In this document: in pieces, positions 1 through 8,457 of the stretch
Numbering within the stretch: position 1 is the stretch's first letter
Layout of the letters: the number at the start of each line of letters is the position of its first letter
Source of the DNA: JAGVPT01 sp963717445
GTDB lineage: Bacteria > Bacteroidota > Ignavibacteria > UBA10030 > UBA8401
Assembly (NCBI GenBank): GCA_963717445.1
Contig: OY970334.1
Location: forward strand, 3,224,001-3,288,000
Direction: 5' to 3'
DNA: 64,000 nucleotides
Notes under the pieces: generated by a model
The model's database searches: none
Seen by the model: the letters and a program-made list of their open reading frames with translations, nothing else
Told to the model about the DNA's origin: nothing
Made by a program: the position numbers and the translations under genes

Positions 1-904
1 ATGCGCCGTGCACTTGCGGCGCGCAACGCAGAGAGTATGCGTCCTGCACCCGACGGTCGTTATGGCGGTGCGATTCACGAATCTCGCTTCCGTGCAGGAG
101 CGCCCTCAGATTTTTTGCCGACTCCCTCTGGCCTTTGAAGGGTCGTAGCCGGTGAATACGATCATCAAACGGTGTGTCACTTCCTTTTAACGCTTCAATG
201 CTCATCGCCGCCGCAACATCGGCAAGTGCACACAGTTGTTTTGCCCTGTAAGAAATGAGTGCGGCGTACGCCGTCATCATTTGTGTGCCGTTGATCAGAG
301 CGAGACCCTCTTTCGCAGTCAGATTAAGCGGATTCAGCCCGTGTTTTTTCAGGGCAATCTTTGAATTCTCAATTTTCAATTTTGATTCGTCAATCGGAAA
401 TCGAAAATCGGAAATAACCTTTCCTTTTCCCATCATAGCCAATACAAGATGCGCAAGCTGCACGAGGTCGCCGCTTGAACCAACGGAGCCTTGTGACGGA
501 ATAACTGGAACGAGTCCGGCGTTAAAAAATTTTGTCATCCATTCAACGGTCCCAGGCCGAATGCCCGAAAACCCCTTTGCCAGAGCGTTCACCCGCAGAA
601 TCATCATCGCGCGCACAACATCCACCGGTAGCGGCTCGCCGGTTCCCGCCGCATGGCTTGCAATAAGATTGTGCTGGAGTTCTTCGATCTTTTCGAACGG
701 AATGTTAACATCGCTGAACTCGCCGAAGCCCGTTGTGACACCATAGATGTGCTCCTTCATTGCAAGCCACTCTTCGACGAGCGCGCGTGAACGCCGCATC
801 GCCTTCCGTGAAGAGTCACCAAGTGAAATGTGCGAAGTTTGTGTTGCTGCCGCAAAAAGAGCCGGGATCGTTAAGCTTTTGCCGTCGAGTTGAATTTGAG
901 TCAC
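1..904 (-). CDS. hutH: Histidine ammonia-lyase, 3' end cut by window edge
   Basis: Histidine ammonia-lyase deaminates L-histidine to urocanate, the first step of histidine breakdown in the cytoplasm. On the minus strand the frame reads through the family landmarks: GVTTGFGEF near residue 60, the cofactor loop GSVGSSGDL, AKEGLALINGTQ, and QDAYSLRC close to the window edge. It is open to base 1, so the C-terminal part lies outside the window. I place the start at the GTG at 904-902 because MTQIQLDGKSLTIP then fits the family N-terminus; no ribosome binding site is evident. Two oddities: the cofactor triad normally Ala-Ser-Gly reads Ser-Ser-Gly, and a 56-bp array of 7-bp repeats (363-418) is read in frame, adding about ten residues before AKEGLALINGTQ. 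It is transcribed divergently from the next gene. Confidence 0.9.
   Translation of the reverse strand, partial: MTQIQLDGKSLTIPALFAAATQTSHISLGDSSRKAMRRSRALVEEWLAMKEHIYGVTTGFGEFSDVNIPFEKIEELQHNLIASHAAGTGEPLPVDVVRAMMILRVNALAKGFSGIRPGTVEWMTKFFNAGLVPVIPSQGSVGSSGDLVQLAHLVLAMMGKGKVISDFRFPIDESKLKIENSKIALKKHGLNPLNLTAKEGLALINGTQMMTAYAALISYRAKQLCALADVAAAMSIEALKGSDTPFDDRIHRLRPFKGQRESAKNLRALLHGSEIRESHRHNDRRVQDAYSLRCAPQVHGA
363..418. repeat. Eight degenerate 7-bp repeats inside hutH
   Basis: Read on the plus strand the segment divides exactly into eight heptamers: GAATTCT, CAATTTT, CAATTTT, GATTCGT, CAATCGG, AAATCGA, AAATCGG, AAATAAC. It stays open in the hutH frame and encodes a peptide not expected in the family. 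Its right half resembles the intergenic array at 39181-39208. Confidence 0.75.
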
Positions 905-1100
905 GGGAGGAAAAACATTAGTGGTAGAAATTTTTCCCAATGTAGGGAGGTATTTGATTACTTTCAAGCTCTCCGGGACAAACCAGGGTCTCTCATTTCC
1001 GATTAATGTAAGACACAGCCGGGCAAAAATGTACATTGAAAGTCTTGAGAAAATGAATTATTTTGGTAAAATCATCGTAATCGCCTACAATCATTGGTTC

Positions 1101-1254
1101 ATGAATATTCCGTCCCTTTTTCAGCAAAAACAGTTGAAACCCTCGTGGTCGTACACGACGTTCCGGCGTTCTCTGGCGCCTCCTTTTTTCGGAGACGAAT
1201 TTCATCGTCGGTGAAGACCGTGATACGGAAAAAAAACAGGTTTTCTTTTTTTGC
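1101..1254 (+). other. Out-of-frame 5' part of the DUF4905-like gene
   Basis: The ATG at 1101 opens a frame reading MNIPSLFQQKQLKPSWSYTT, which looks like the N-terminus expected for the protein encoded downstream. Downstream of about 1165 the sense reading continues in a different frame (GVLWRLLF, then the FIVGEDRD segment), while the first frame runs to a stop at 1212-1214. A single-base indel around 1155-1165 would join the two. It could be a real frameshift mutation or an assembly error. Confidence 0.5.
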
Positions 1255-1968
1255 TTGAATGCTGCCAATGGGGATGTGCTCTGGAGAAATATTTCGTTTG
1301 GCGAACCGTGGTGGATCGGGATTGAAGGCATTGCCTACGATAAAGTATTTCTTCACGGCTTCAAAAAGCCCGATATGCCAGAGCATGGTAAAATCGTCGC
1401 CGTCGATCTGGGTACAGGAAGAGAACTGTGGAAGAATGATGATTATGCTTTTCTTTATGCCACATCCGACCGGGTAATGGCATTTCGCGATTTGTTCGAA
1501 AGACGATTATACTATGAGCTTAACGCTGCCACCGGAGAGTTGATACAAGAGTTAAAAGAACTTCCCGCAGACCTCGAGGATAAAAAAACCACAAGCCGCA
1601 ACCGGGATAACTTCACCTTTCCGGAATCTCTCACCGATGCGGCTGCAGAATTTCCGATTATTGTTCCCATGATCGACAGGTATTGTGATAGAAGTGCTAT
1701 CCGCGGTCAGGTGGAATACCTTCGCTCCAACGGAAAGCTCGTGTTTAACGTTCACGTAATTCACGGGCATGATGAGGCGAAAAATCTCGACATCCTTCAG
1801 AACAGACTGTGCATTATCGACGAGGCGAGCGGTAAACAAGTCTACGCGGATATCTTAAATTCTTCAACTCCCGCAGCCGTTCCAGATTCTTTTTTTGTGG
1901 ATGATGCGACGGTCTATTATATCAAAGACAAAAATACCCTTGTTGCGGTCCCGCTCGCAGGACGATGA
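1255..1968 (+). CDS. DUF4905-like protein (5' end apparently frameshifted)
   Basis: The protein resembles the DUF4905 family of the Bacteroidota, whose function is unknown. It looks like a PQQ-type beta-propeller fragment, with repeated units such as NAANGDVLWR, DLGTGRELWKN and NAATGELIQE. The open frame clearly continues upstream of the TTG at 1255 to about 1165 (VGEDRD, then EKKQVFFFCL), so the true start is probably ATG 1101 in another frame. No signal peptide is seen. The stop overlaps the start of the next gene by four bases (ATGATGA at 1965), which suggests translational coupling. Family assignment is from memory of characteristic segments and is moderate. Confidence 0.6.
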   Translation: MNAANGDVLWRNISFGEPWWIGIEGIAYDKVFLHGFKKPDMPEHGKIVAVDLGTGRELWKNDDYAFLYATSDRVMAFRDLFERRLYYELNAATGELIQELKELPADLEDKKTTSRNRDNFTFPESLTDAAAEFPIIVPMIDRYCDRSAIRGQVEYLRSNGKLVFNVHVIHGHDEAKNLDILQNRLCIIDEASGKQVYADILNSSTPAAVPDSFFVDDATVYYIKDKNTLVAVPLAGR

Positions 1969-2867
1969 TGAAATCCTTGACGATAAAATATATCGATGCG
2001 TTTACATCGAAGGCGTTCGCTGGGAACCCGGCCGCGGTTGTCCTCGCAGGAGACGGGTTAACCAAAGAACAGATGCAGGGTATTGCACGGGAAATGAATC
2101 TTTCCGAAACGGCGTTTATTCTTCATGCGTCGACTAAGCATGCAGACCTTCGTATTCGATGGTTCACGCCAACAAACGAAGTGGCGTTATGCGGTCATGC
2201 GACGATTGCCGGTTTTCATGCTCTTGCGGAAGAAAATTTTTACGGCATGAAGAAAAACGGATCCCATGCATATCGTCTTGAAACTGCTTCGGGCATTCTG
2301 GACGTTCATGTCACGAAAGAAAATGGCTGCGCGACAGTGAAATTCTCACTCCCGATGCCTCAGTTTGTTAAGAGTCAGCACTTGAAGACTGACTTTTTCG
2401 GGTCGCTGGGAGTACAGAACAGCGATTTCGATAAGCGGCTGCCTTGCGTTACCAGCGCTAATGCTTATTTACCCGTTCGGCGGCTCTCTGTTCTTTACGA
2501 CATGCGACCCGACTTTCAGCTCATGAAAAAAGTTTTATTCGGCAGAAAGCTCTTAGGTCTTTGCGTTTTCTCCACCGAAACGGTTGACCGTTCGTCGACA
2601 TTTCATTCCCGTTTCTTCGCGCCGAATGACGGCATCAACGAAGACCCCGTGACAGGTTCCGCCAACGGGCCATTAGGTGTGTACATGATCGAGCAAGGAC
2701 TCGTTGGAAAGTCCGACGGCTTGATCGAAATGATCGGCGAACAAGGCGACGCCATCGGGAGGCCGGGCCGTGTAAAGGTGGAGGTTCAGGTTGATCACGG
2801 CAAGCCAAAATCTGTGGCAATTGTCGGGAACGCCGTTACAGTCATGGAAGGAACGTTGACGCTTTAA
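1965..2867 (+). CDS. PhzF-family isomerase/epimerase
   Basis: A 300-residue cytoplasmic protein of the PhzF/diaminopimelate-epimerase fold. The N-terminal signature IDAFTSKAFAGNPAAV, the NLSET segment carrying the putative catalytic acid (Glu48, equivalent to Glu45 of PhzF), the CGHATI loop and the C-terminal DPVTGSANG phosphate-loop-like motif are all present. Length is normal for the family. Most members outside phenazine clusters have no known substrate, and no phenazine genes are nearby, so a specific reaction cannot be assigned. Two in-frame ATGs (1965 and 1968) overlap the upstream stop. Confidence 0.92.
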   Translation: MMKSLTIKYIDAFTSKAFAGNPAAVVLAGDGLTKEQMQGIAREMNLSETAFILHASTKHADLRIRWFTPTNEVALCGHATIAGFHALAEENFYGMKKNGSHAYRLETASGILDVHVTKENGCATVKFSLPMPQFVKSQHLKTDFFGSLGVQNSDFDKRLPCVTSANAYLPVRRLSVLYDMRPDFQLMKKVLFGRKLLGLCVFSTETVDRSSTFHSRFFAPNDGINEDPVTGSANGPLGVYMIEQGLVGKSDGLIEMIGEQGDAIGRPGRVKVEVQVDHGKPKSVAIVGNAVTVMEGTLTL

Positions 2868-2900
2868 ATTTTTTAGCGCATAACACATCTCGAGTCAAGC

Positions 2901-4904
2901 ATGATGGGATTCTCAAACATCCTTTTCGCCTTCATTCTCCTTGCATCGTTTGTTTTCTTTGGATTGAGTGTGCGGCGGCTTCTCTCATATCTGCAGACCG
3001 GCAAAGACGAAGACCGATTTGATCGCCCTGTGGCAAGGTTGGAAAAGGTGATAAAGATTGCGCTCTTGCAGAGCAAACTGCTCCGAGAGCCTCTTGCCGG
3101 ATTGATGCACCTTGCAATTTTTTGGGGATTTCTTGCGCTCATCGTTGCGGTTGTTGAATCGATCGGCGAGGGTATTACCGGACATTTTTCTTTTCAATTT
3201 CTGGGGAAACTGTATTCTTTGATCACGTTTACCCAGGAGATTTTTTGTGTGCTTGTCATCGTTTCGGTCGTGCTTGCTGCCTGGCGAAGATTCGTATTGC
3301 GGGTAAAACGGCTTCAGGTCGATGCTCACGGAAACGTTGATGCTGCCGTGATTCTCCTCTGGATATTTCTCATCGTGTCGGCATTGCTTCTCCAAAACGC
3401 TACACGTATTTCACTTGGGCTGTATAGCGCCGGTCTGGGATACCCCATTTCTTCACCAATGGCAGCGCTGTTTTCGGGCAACGGCGTTACACTTGAATGG
3501 AGCCGTGGGTTATGGTGGACTCATATTGTTCTCGTCCTGGGTTTTTTGAATTATCTTCCGTACTCAAAGCATCTCCACGTTTTGACATCCATCCCGAATG
3601 TTTTTTTCTCCAGTCTAAAACCCCGCGGGGCGTTGAAGCCCATGAATTTGAATGATGAATCGGCCGTAACGTTCGGTGCATCGGATGTCGATGACCTAAC
3701 CTGGAAACAATTGCTTGACGGCTATACATGCACAGAATGCGGCCGCTGCGATTCGGTGTGTCCTGCGAACCTTACCGGCAAGCATCTTTCACCGCGAAAA
3801 ATTATTGTGGATACACGCCGCCGGACGATGGAAAAAGCTCCGTTGCTTGCGGGTGGAATGAAGGCCGAGGATGAAAGTGAAATTTTTGCGCACACGCTTG
3901 TCGACCAATTCATCTCGGAGGATGAGCTCTGGGCATGCACAACATGTTTGGCATGCGTGCACGAATGCCCCGTCATGATCGAGCATGTGGACGAGATTAT
4001 AGACTTAAGGCGCGGACTCGTGTTGAATGAATCCCGTTTTCCCCCCGAGCTTCGTTCCACGTTCGATAATCTTGAGCGCAACTACACGCCATGGGGTTTC
4101 AGCCACTCGTCCCGCGCCGATTGGGCTGAGGGAATGGATATTCCGCGTATGTCGGATGGAGGCGAAGTCGATGTTCTGTTTTGGGTCGGCTGTGCCGGAG
4201 CGTACGACGCGCGGTACAAAAAAGTAACGCAAGCTTTTTCCAAGTTGATGAAATTTGCCGGAGTCAAGTTTGCTATCCTTGGCCTCGAAGAAAAATGCAA
4301 CGGGGATGCAGCGCGTCGAATGGGGAACGAGTATCTCGCTCAAACGTTAATTGCTGAAAACGTTGAGACACTGAACCGGTACGCCGTAAAAAAAATTGTC
4401 ACCACGTGTCCGCATTGTTTCCATTCCTTAAAGAACGAATATCCTCAGTTTGGCGGCACTTACGAAGTTGTCCACCACACCGATTATCTTTTGGAATTGC
4501 TGAAGGCCGGGAAGATTTCGGTTTCAAAACCCCGACCCGCAACAATGACATTCCACGATTCATGCTACCTTGCCCGCTATAACGGTGTCATCGATTCTCC
4601 GCGAGCGATACTCCACTCGATCCCGCAAGTATCCGTGACGGAAATGCCCCGCTCCAAAGACAAGGGATTATGCTGCGGGGCCGGAGGAGGCAGGATGTGG
4701 ATGGAAGAAAAAGAAGGAAAGCGCATTAATATAGAACGAACAGAAGAAGCCTTATCGACGAATGCGGGAGCGATCGGGACGGCCTGCCCGTTTTGTATGA
4801 CGATGATAACCGATGGGGTAAAGGCTAAGGGGGCGAGCGAACGAGTCGAGGTGAAAGACGTGGCCGAGTTGTTGTGGGAAGCGGTGGGAACGAACATGTT
4901 GTGA
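2901..4904 (+). CDS. Membrane FeS oxidoreductase, HdrD/ETF-linked type
   Basis: A 667-residue fusion: about 240 residues with five or six membrane helices resembling nitrate-reductase gamma, then two [4Fe-4S] clusters (CTECGRCDSVCP starting at Cys277, and CTTCLACVHECP starting at Cys346), then two CCG domains (VGCAG, TCPHC; SCYLARYN, CCGAGGGRMW). This is the layout of membrane FeS proteins related to heterodisulfide reductase subunit D, thought to pass electrons from electron-transfer flavoprotein or a thiol couple to the quinone pool. No etfAB genes lie in this window. All cluster cysteines appear present. The start ATG at 2901 is the first of two adjacent ATGs. Confidence 0.88.
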   Translation: MMGFSNILFAFILLASFVFFGLSVRRLLSYLQTGKDEDRFDRPVARLEKVIKIALLQSKLLREPLAGLMHLAIFWGFLALIVAVVESIGEGITGHFSFQFLGKLYSLITFTQEIFCVLVIVSVVLAAWRRFVLRVKRLQVDAHGNVDAAVILLWIFLIVSALLLQNATRISLGLYSAGLGYPISSPMAALFSGNGVTLEWSRGLWWTHIVLVLGFLNYLPYSKHLHVLTSIPNVFFSSLKPRGALKPMNLNDESAVTFGASDVDDLTWKQLLDGYTCTECGRCDSVCPANLTGKHLSPRKIIVDTRRRTMEKAPLLAGGMKAEDESEIFAHTLVDQFISEDELWACTTCLACVHECPVMIEHVDEIIDLRRGLVLNESRFPPELRSTFDNLERNYTPWGFSHSSRADWAEGMDIPRMSDGGEVDVLFWVGCAGAYDARYKKVTQAFSKLMKFAGVKFAILGLEEKCNGDAARRMGNEYLAQTLIAENVETLNRYAVKKIVTTCPHCFHSLKNEYPQFGGTYEVVHHTDYLLELLKAGKISVSKPRPATMTFHDSCYLARYNGVIDSPRAILHSIPQVSVTEMPRSKDKGLCCGAGGGRMWMEEKEGKRINIERTEEALSTNAGAIGTACPFCMTMITDGVKAKGASERVEVKDVAELLWEAVGTNML

Positions 4905-5035
4905 GTCGGAGACTTCCGGATAATTCCAAAAGTATCGTTCCCGCAAAGTTGCACAATGATTCAAAAACAGAATTCTGCGCCTTGGCGAGAGACGATTTTT
5001 CAGATGTCCCAGTTGGCAATTTCAAAAGGAGGTTT

Positions 5036-5242
5036 ATGACGTACAGAGTTTCGGTATATAAATATTTGGAAGTCCCGAAAGCCGTTGCTCACGAGACGGT
5101 GGAAGGAACCGAAGACCAAGCGATCACGCGCGCAAAGGACATGTTATTAACATCCGAAGGCGATGTTGTTGTTGTCGCAGTTGTAGCGAGCGGAGAGACC
5201 CGGGTCGTCCACCGTTTTGAAAAAGTGAAGAAGGCGTCGTGA
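5036..5242 (+). CDS. Small hypothetical protein, 68 residues
   Basis: A 68-residue protein starting MTYRVSVYKYLEVP. The start is chosen because a near-perfect AAAGGAGG site lies six bases upstream of the ATG; the longer open frame that begins at 4874 has no such support. It is acidic to neutral, with a central valine-rich strand (GDVVVVAVVA) and no signal peptide, and looks like a small alpha/beta fold. A Rho-independent terminator overlaps its stop codon, so it ends a transcript. I do not recognise the family. Confidence 0.7.
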   Translation: MTYRVSVYKYLEVPKAVAHETVEGTEDQAITRAKDMLLTSEGDVVVVAVVASGETRVVHRFEKVKKAS

Positions 5243-5254
5243 CGCCGCTTTTTT
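5233..5254 (+). terminator. Rho-independent terminator
   Basis: A GGCGTC/GACGCC stem with a two-base loop is followed by CG and a run of six T. The stem includes the last codons and stop of the small gene at 5036. Confidence 0.75.
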
Positions 5255-5290
5255 CCGTGTTTCCAAACAAATTTTCGCAGCAGGACATTC

Positions 5291-6247
5291 ATGAGTGACC
5301 TCGACACCGCTGTTGCACGGCGCGTGGAATGGATGAAGGAATATGAAGAAAGGAAAAACGTTCCTTCTCTTTGCCAGAAATTTTCCATCAGCCGCAAGAC
5401 ATTTTACAAATGGCTGAAGCGGTACAGGAAATCTTCGAACAGCGTTTCGAGCCTTGGGGATCGTTCACGGCGCCCGCACCATAGTCCCCGCGCCACGCCC
5501 CCGGCGATCATTCAACGGCTGCGCGAACTCCGTGAAAAAACCGGTTTCGGACAGAAGCGGTTGAAGCTCTATCTTTCCATCTGGTACGATATTGATTTGT
5601 CGGAAAGCGCGATCTGGAAACTGCTAAGGAAATCCGGCGTCGACATGAAGCTCAAGAAATCGCACCTGCGAAAAGTGCACCCTAACGACGCACTTCTTCC
5701 CGGCGACCGGGTCATCCTTACGTTCAAGTTCATCAAGAATCAGGATGGTAAACAGCAATTTGTCCAATACAGCGCGATCGACGAGTGTTCGCGGCTACGC
5801 ATCACAAAGATCTACGGTCGCCACTCGACACTCTCTGCGCTCGATTTCGTTCAGTTTGGATTGATGCATTTTCCTTTTTTAATTCGTTATATTCAAACGC
5901 CGCTCGATAATGCGTTTGCCAGTGTTTCAAAACCGCGGTCACGGACGCATGCGTTCACGATGAACTTGCGCAAACTCGGCATCAAACATGAGGTTCCGTC
6001 GAAGAAAAAACTTGCAGTGAATAGGTTCATGGAACGGATCAAACGGTTTGATGAAATCGAGCCGTATACCACAAGGCCTTTTTCTTCGCCGGACGAGCTG
6101 CAGTTGGAGGCTGCGCGGTACTTGTACCACTACAATAATGAACGGCCGATCCCGCTCATTGAAAACATGTCGCCGGTGGAAAAACTTCGTACGTACCAAC
6201 AGTTCAGCAGTGTCGTAACGTTCAATCCGTATAACATCTCACGATAA
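5291..6247 (+). CDS. Integrase-core (IS481-like) protein with eroded active site
   Basis: A 318-residue protein with an N-terminal helix-turn-helix (SLCQKFSISRKTFYKWLKRY, about residues 27-46) and an rve/integrase core like IS481-type transposases (QYSAIDECSRLRI, YNNERP, HTH at KLLRKSGV). The expected first catalytic Asp in the VQIDVK strand is replaced (VILTFKF), and the usual QTDNGSEF segment reads IQTPLDNAF, so two of the three DDE positions are lost or displaced; the final Glu (NRFMERIKR) may remain. I found no terminal inverted repeats. It ends 15 bp before the PhoB-like gene, in the same direction. It may be a decayed transposase or a domesticated DNA-binding protein. Confidence 0.8.
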   Translation: MSDLDTAVARRVEWMKEYEERKNVPSLCQKFSISRKTFYKWLKRYRKSSNSVSSLGDRSRRPHHSPRATPPAIIQRLRELREKTGFGQKRLKLYLSIWYDIDLSESAIWKLLRKSGVDMKLKKSHLRKVHPNDALLPGDRVILTFKFIKNQDGKQQFVQYSAIDECSRLRITKIYGRHSTLSALDFVQFGLMHFPFLIRYIQTPLDNAFASVSKPRSRTHAFTMNLRKLGIKHEVPSKKKLAVNRFMERIKRFDEIEPYTTRPFSSPDELQLEAARYLYHYNNERPIPLIENMSPVEKLRTYQQFSSVVTFNPYNISR

Positions 6248-6262
6248 TCAGGAACTCGAGCA

Positions 6263-6949
6263 ATGCAAAAAAGTATTCTTGTTGTGGACGACGAAAAAGA
6301 CATTGTCGAAATGCTCCAATATAACCTTGAAAAAGAGGGGTACAAAGTCCTTACGGCGCGAAACGGTAAACAAGCGCTCGAACAGGTGAAACGTCACGTC
6401 GATCTCATTCTTCTTGACATTATGATGACAGAGATGAATGGCTTGGATGTGCTCCGCGAATTGAAACGCGTGGAAAAGACAAAATCTATTCCTGTCCTTT
6501 TCCTGACTGCCAAAAGCTCCGAAATCGATGAAGTCATAGGTCTCGAGCTCGGCGCCGAAGATTATATCGTCAAGCCGATCAGCATAAAAAAACTCATCGC
6601 GCGGGTGCGTACTGCTATGCGAAGGGACAAAAAAGAAGAAACACTGTCAGAAGCATCCAATATTCTTACGATCGATGAACTTGAAATCAACGTGCCGAAC
6701 TATACCGTCACACTCGGTTCGAAAGCGTTAATTCTTCCGAAGAAAGAATTTGAAACGCTGGTGTACCTTGCCCGTCACCGGGGCCGCGTGATTTCGAGGG
6801 ATGTTTTACTTAATGCAGTATGGGGCGAAGGGGTATTCGTTGTCGACCGGACGGTCGATGTTCATATCAGAAAAATCAGGGAGAAGCTTGGAAAATATGC
6901 GGACATGATCGAGACTGTGAAGGGAGTCGGCTACCGCTTCAAAGCCTGA
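6263..6949 (+). CDS. phoB: OmpR/PhoB-family response regulator
   Basis: A 228-residue two-domain regulator. The receiver has the acidic pocket Asp9/Asp10, phospho-acceptor Asp52 (LLDIMM), Thr in FLTAK and the conserved Lys in YIVKP. The usual Pro after the acceptor motif is replaced by Thr (MMTEMNG). The C-terminal winged helix (VWGEGVFVVDRTVDVHIRKIREKL) is of PhoB type. It is followed after two bases by its sensor kinase. The name phoB is inferred from close resemblance to PhoB and from the pst-phoU operon 15 kb downstream; other OmpR-type roles are possible. Confidence 0.85.
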   Translation: MQKSILVVDDEKDIVEMLQYNLEKEGYKVLTARNGKQALEQVKRHVDLILLDIMMTEMNGLDVLRELKRVEKTKSIPVLFLTAKSSEIDEVIGLELGAEDYIVKPISIKKLIARVRTAMRRDKKEETLSEASNILTIDELEINVPNYTVTLGSKALILPKKEFETLVYLARHRGRVISRDVLLNAVWGEGVFVVDRTVDVHIRKIREKLGKYADMIETVKGVGYRFKA

Positions 6950-6951
6950 CA

Positions 6952-8394
6952 ATGAAACGCATCCAGACCAAAATAACGCTCACGTATCTCACTCTTGCCG
7001 TTGTTATCATAGCCGCGGTCGGATTTATTTCAAGCCTTGAAATAGAATCGTTGTTCGAACATCGTCTTATCCGTGAACTTGAACAACAGGCAGACGTCGT
7101 TCATACTATTCTCGCGAAGGAAGTATTTCCGGATGAACGGGCGCGGGATGCATCAATCCGGAGTCTGGCGGATGTCCTGGGGGATCGGATAACCCTTATT
7201 GCGGGAGACGGAACAGTTGTTGTAGACTCGGATGTCCCGTTCGAAAAACTGGCGGGGGTTGAGAATCATTTGCTCCGGCCGGAAGTGCAAGAAGCGCTGT
7301 CGAAAACCATCGGAGTGAATATCCGCCATAGCGTGACGGTGGGACGAGACTTTCTCTACGTCGCAAAGCAATACAGAGATTCCGCTCCATCCGCTGCGAT
7401 GAACAACGTCCGCTTCATCCGCGTCAGCGCACACATGGAGGAGATGAGAAAGAACGTCAACGCCATCCGGTGGGACGTTTTTTGGGCTGGGGTCATTACC
7501 CTAACGCTCATCATCGGGGCAAGCATTCTTGTTTCTAGAAGGATTTCCCGCCCGATGGTCGCCATCGCTGAAAGCGTCGAGAAAATTCGGGGCGGCGACC
7601 TCGAGAAGCACATCGAATCAACTTCGGACGACGAAATCGGCCATGTCGCGCGTGCAGTGAACGAGCTCGTCGATAAGCTCAAAGCCGATATTATTGAGCT
7701 GAAAAAGCTTCAGCGTGCACGAAGCGAATTTCTCGGAAACGTTTCACACGAGCTTCGCACGCCCATCTTTACGCTACAGGGGTATTTGGAAACTCTGCTC
7801 AACGGCGCTGTCGACGACCCGTCGGTGAATCGCCTCTTTATTGAAAAAGCTTCTGCACATGCGGCACGGTTGAATGCCTTGTTGAACGACCTCATCGATA
7901 TTTCCCGGATCGAATCGGGAGAAATGAAGATGAGCTTCCGGTATTTTCGCGTCAACGAATTTCTTGAACTCGTTGTAAACGATTTTCAGCAGGCGGCAAT
8001 TCAACGCCACGTTGATCTCCGATTATCGATGAAGACAGACGGCGAGATCGAAGTATTCGGCGATAAAGAACGGCTCCGCGATGTGCTGAGCAACCTGATC
8101 GACAACGCAATTAAATACAATCGAGAAGGGGGCGGGGTGGTCGTCTCCACCGAACTTCAAGATGGCAAAGTCCGCATCATCGTTGCCGACACAGGTGCCG
8201 GCATTGCCGAAGAACATCTGACAAGGATATTCGAACGATTTTACAGGATCGACAAAGACAGGTCTCGGGAGGTCGGCGGCACAGGATTGGGACTTGCGAT
8301 TGTGAAACACATTGTCGAGGCACACGGCAGTAAAGTTGAGGTACACAGCGCGCTGGGAAAGGGGACAGCGTTCAGCTTTGTGCTTAAAACGTAA
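6952..8394 (+). CDS. phoR: PhoR-like sensor histidine kinase
   Basis: A 480-residue membrane kinase. The first membrane helix lies near residues 8-28, followed by a periplasmic sensor region of about 140 residues, a second helix near 175-195 and HAMP. HisKA carries His266 in NVSHELRTP, and HATPase has the N box (NLIDNAIKYN), DTGAGI, FERFYR and GTGLGLAI. I chose ATG 6952, two bases after the response-regulator stop, because the longer frame overlaps that gene out of frame. With the upstream regulator it forms a classic phosphate-type two-component pair. The ligand is not shown by sequence alone. Confidence 0.87.
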   Translation: MKRIQTKITLTYLTLAVVIIAAVGFISSLEIESLFEHRLIRELEQQADVVHTILAKEVFPDERARDASIRSLADVLGDRITLIAGDGTVVVDSDVPFEKLAGVENHLLRPEVQEALSKTIGVNIRHSVTVGRDFLYVAKQYRDSAPSAAMNNVRFIRVSAHMEEMRKNVNAIRWDVFWAGVITLTLIIGASILVSRRISRPMVAIAESVEKIRGGDLEKHIESTSDDEIGHVARAVNELVDKLKADIIELKKLQRARSEFLGNVSHELRTPIFTLQGYLETLLNGAVDDPSVNRLFIEKASAHAARLNALLNDLIDISRIESGEMKMSFRYFRVNEFLELVVNDFQQAAIQRHVDLRLSMKTDGEIEVFGDKERLRDVLSNLIDNAIKYNREGGGVVVSTELQDGKVRIIVADTGAGIAEEHLTRIFERFYRIDKDRSREVGGTGLGLAIVKHIVEAHGSKVEVHSALGKGTAFSFVLKT

Positions 8395-8457
8395 TGGTAT
8401 TTTCTGTTTCCCGACAGCCGGACATTCGGCAGTGCTTCAGTTTGAGTAGACTTTTTC

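Noticed and set aside
255..746. 163-codon plus-strand open frame
   Set aside because: It is the antisense shadow of hutH, whose minus-strand frame carries all family motifs.
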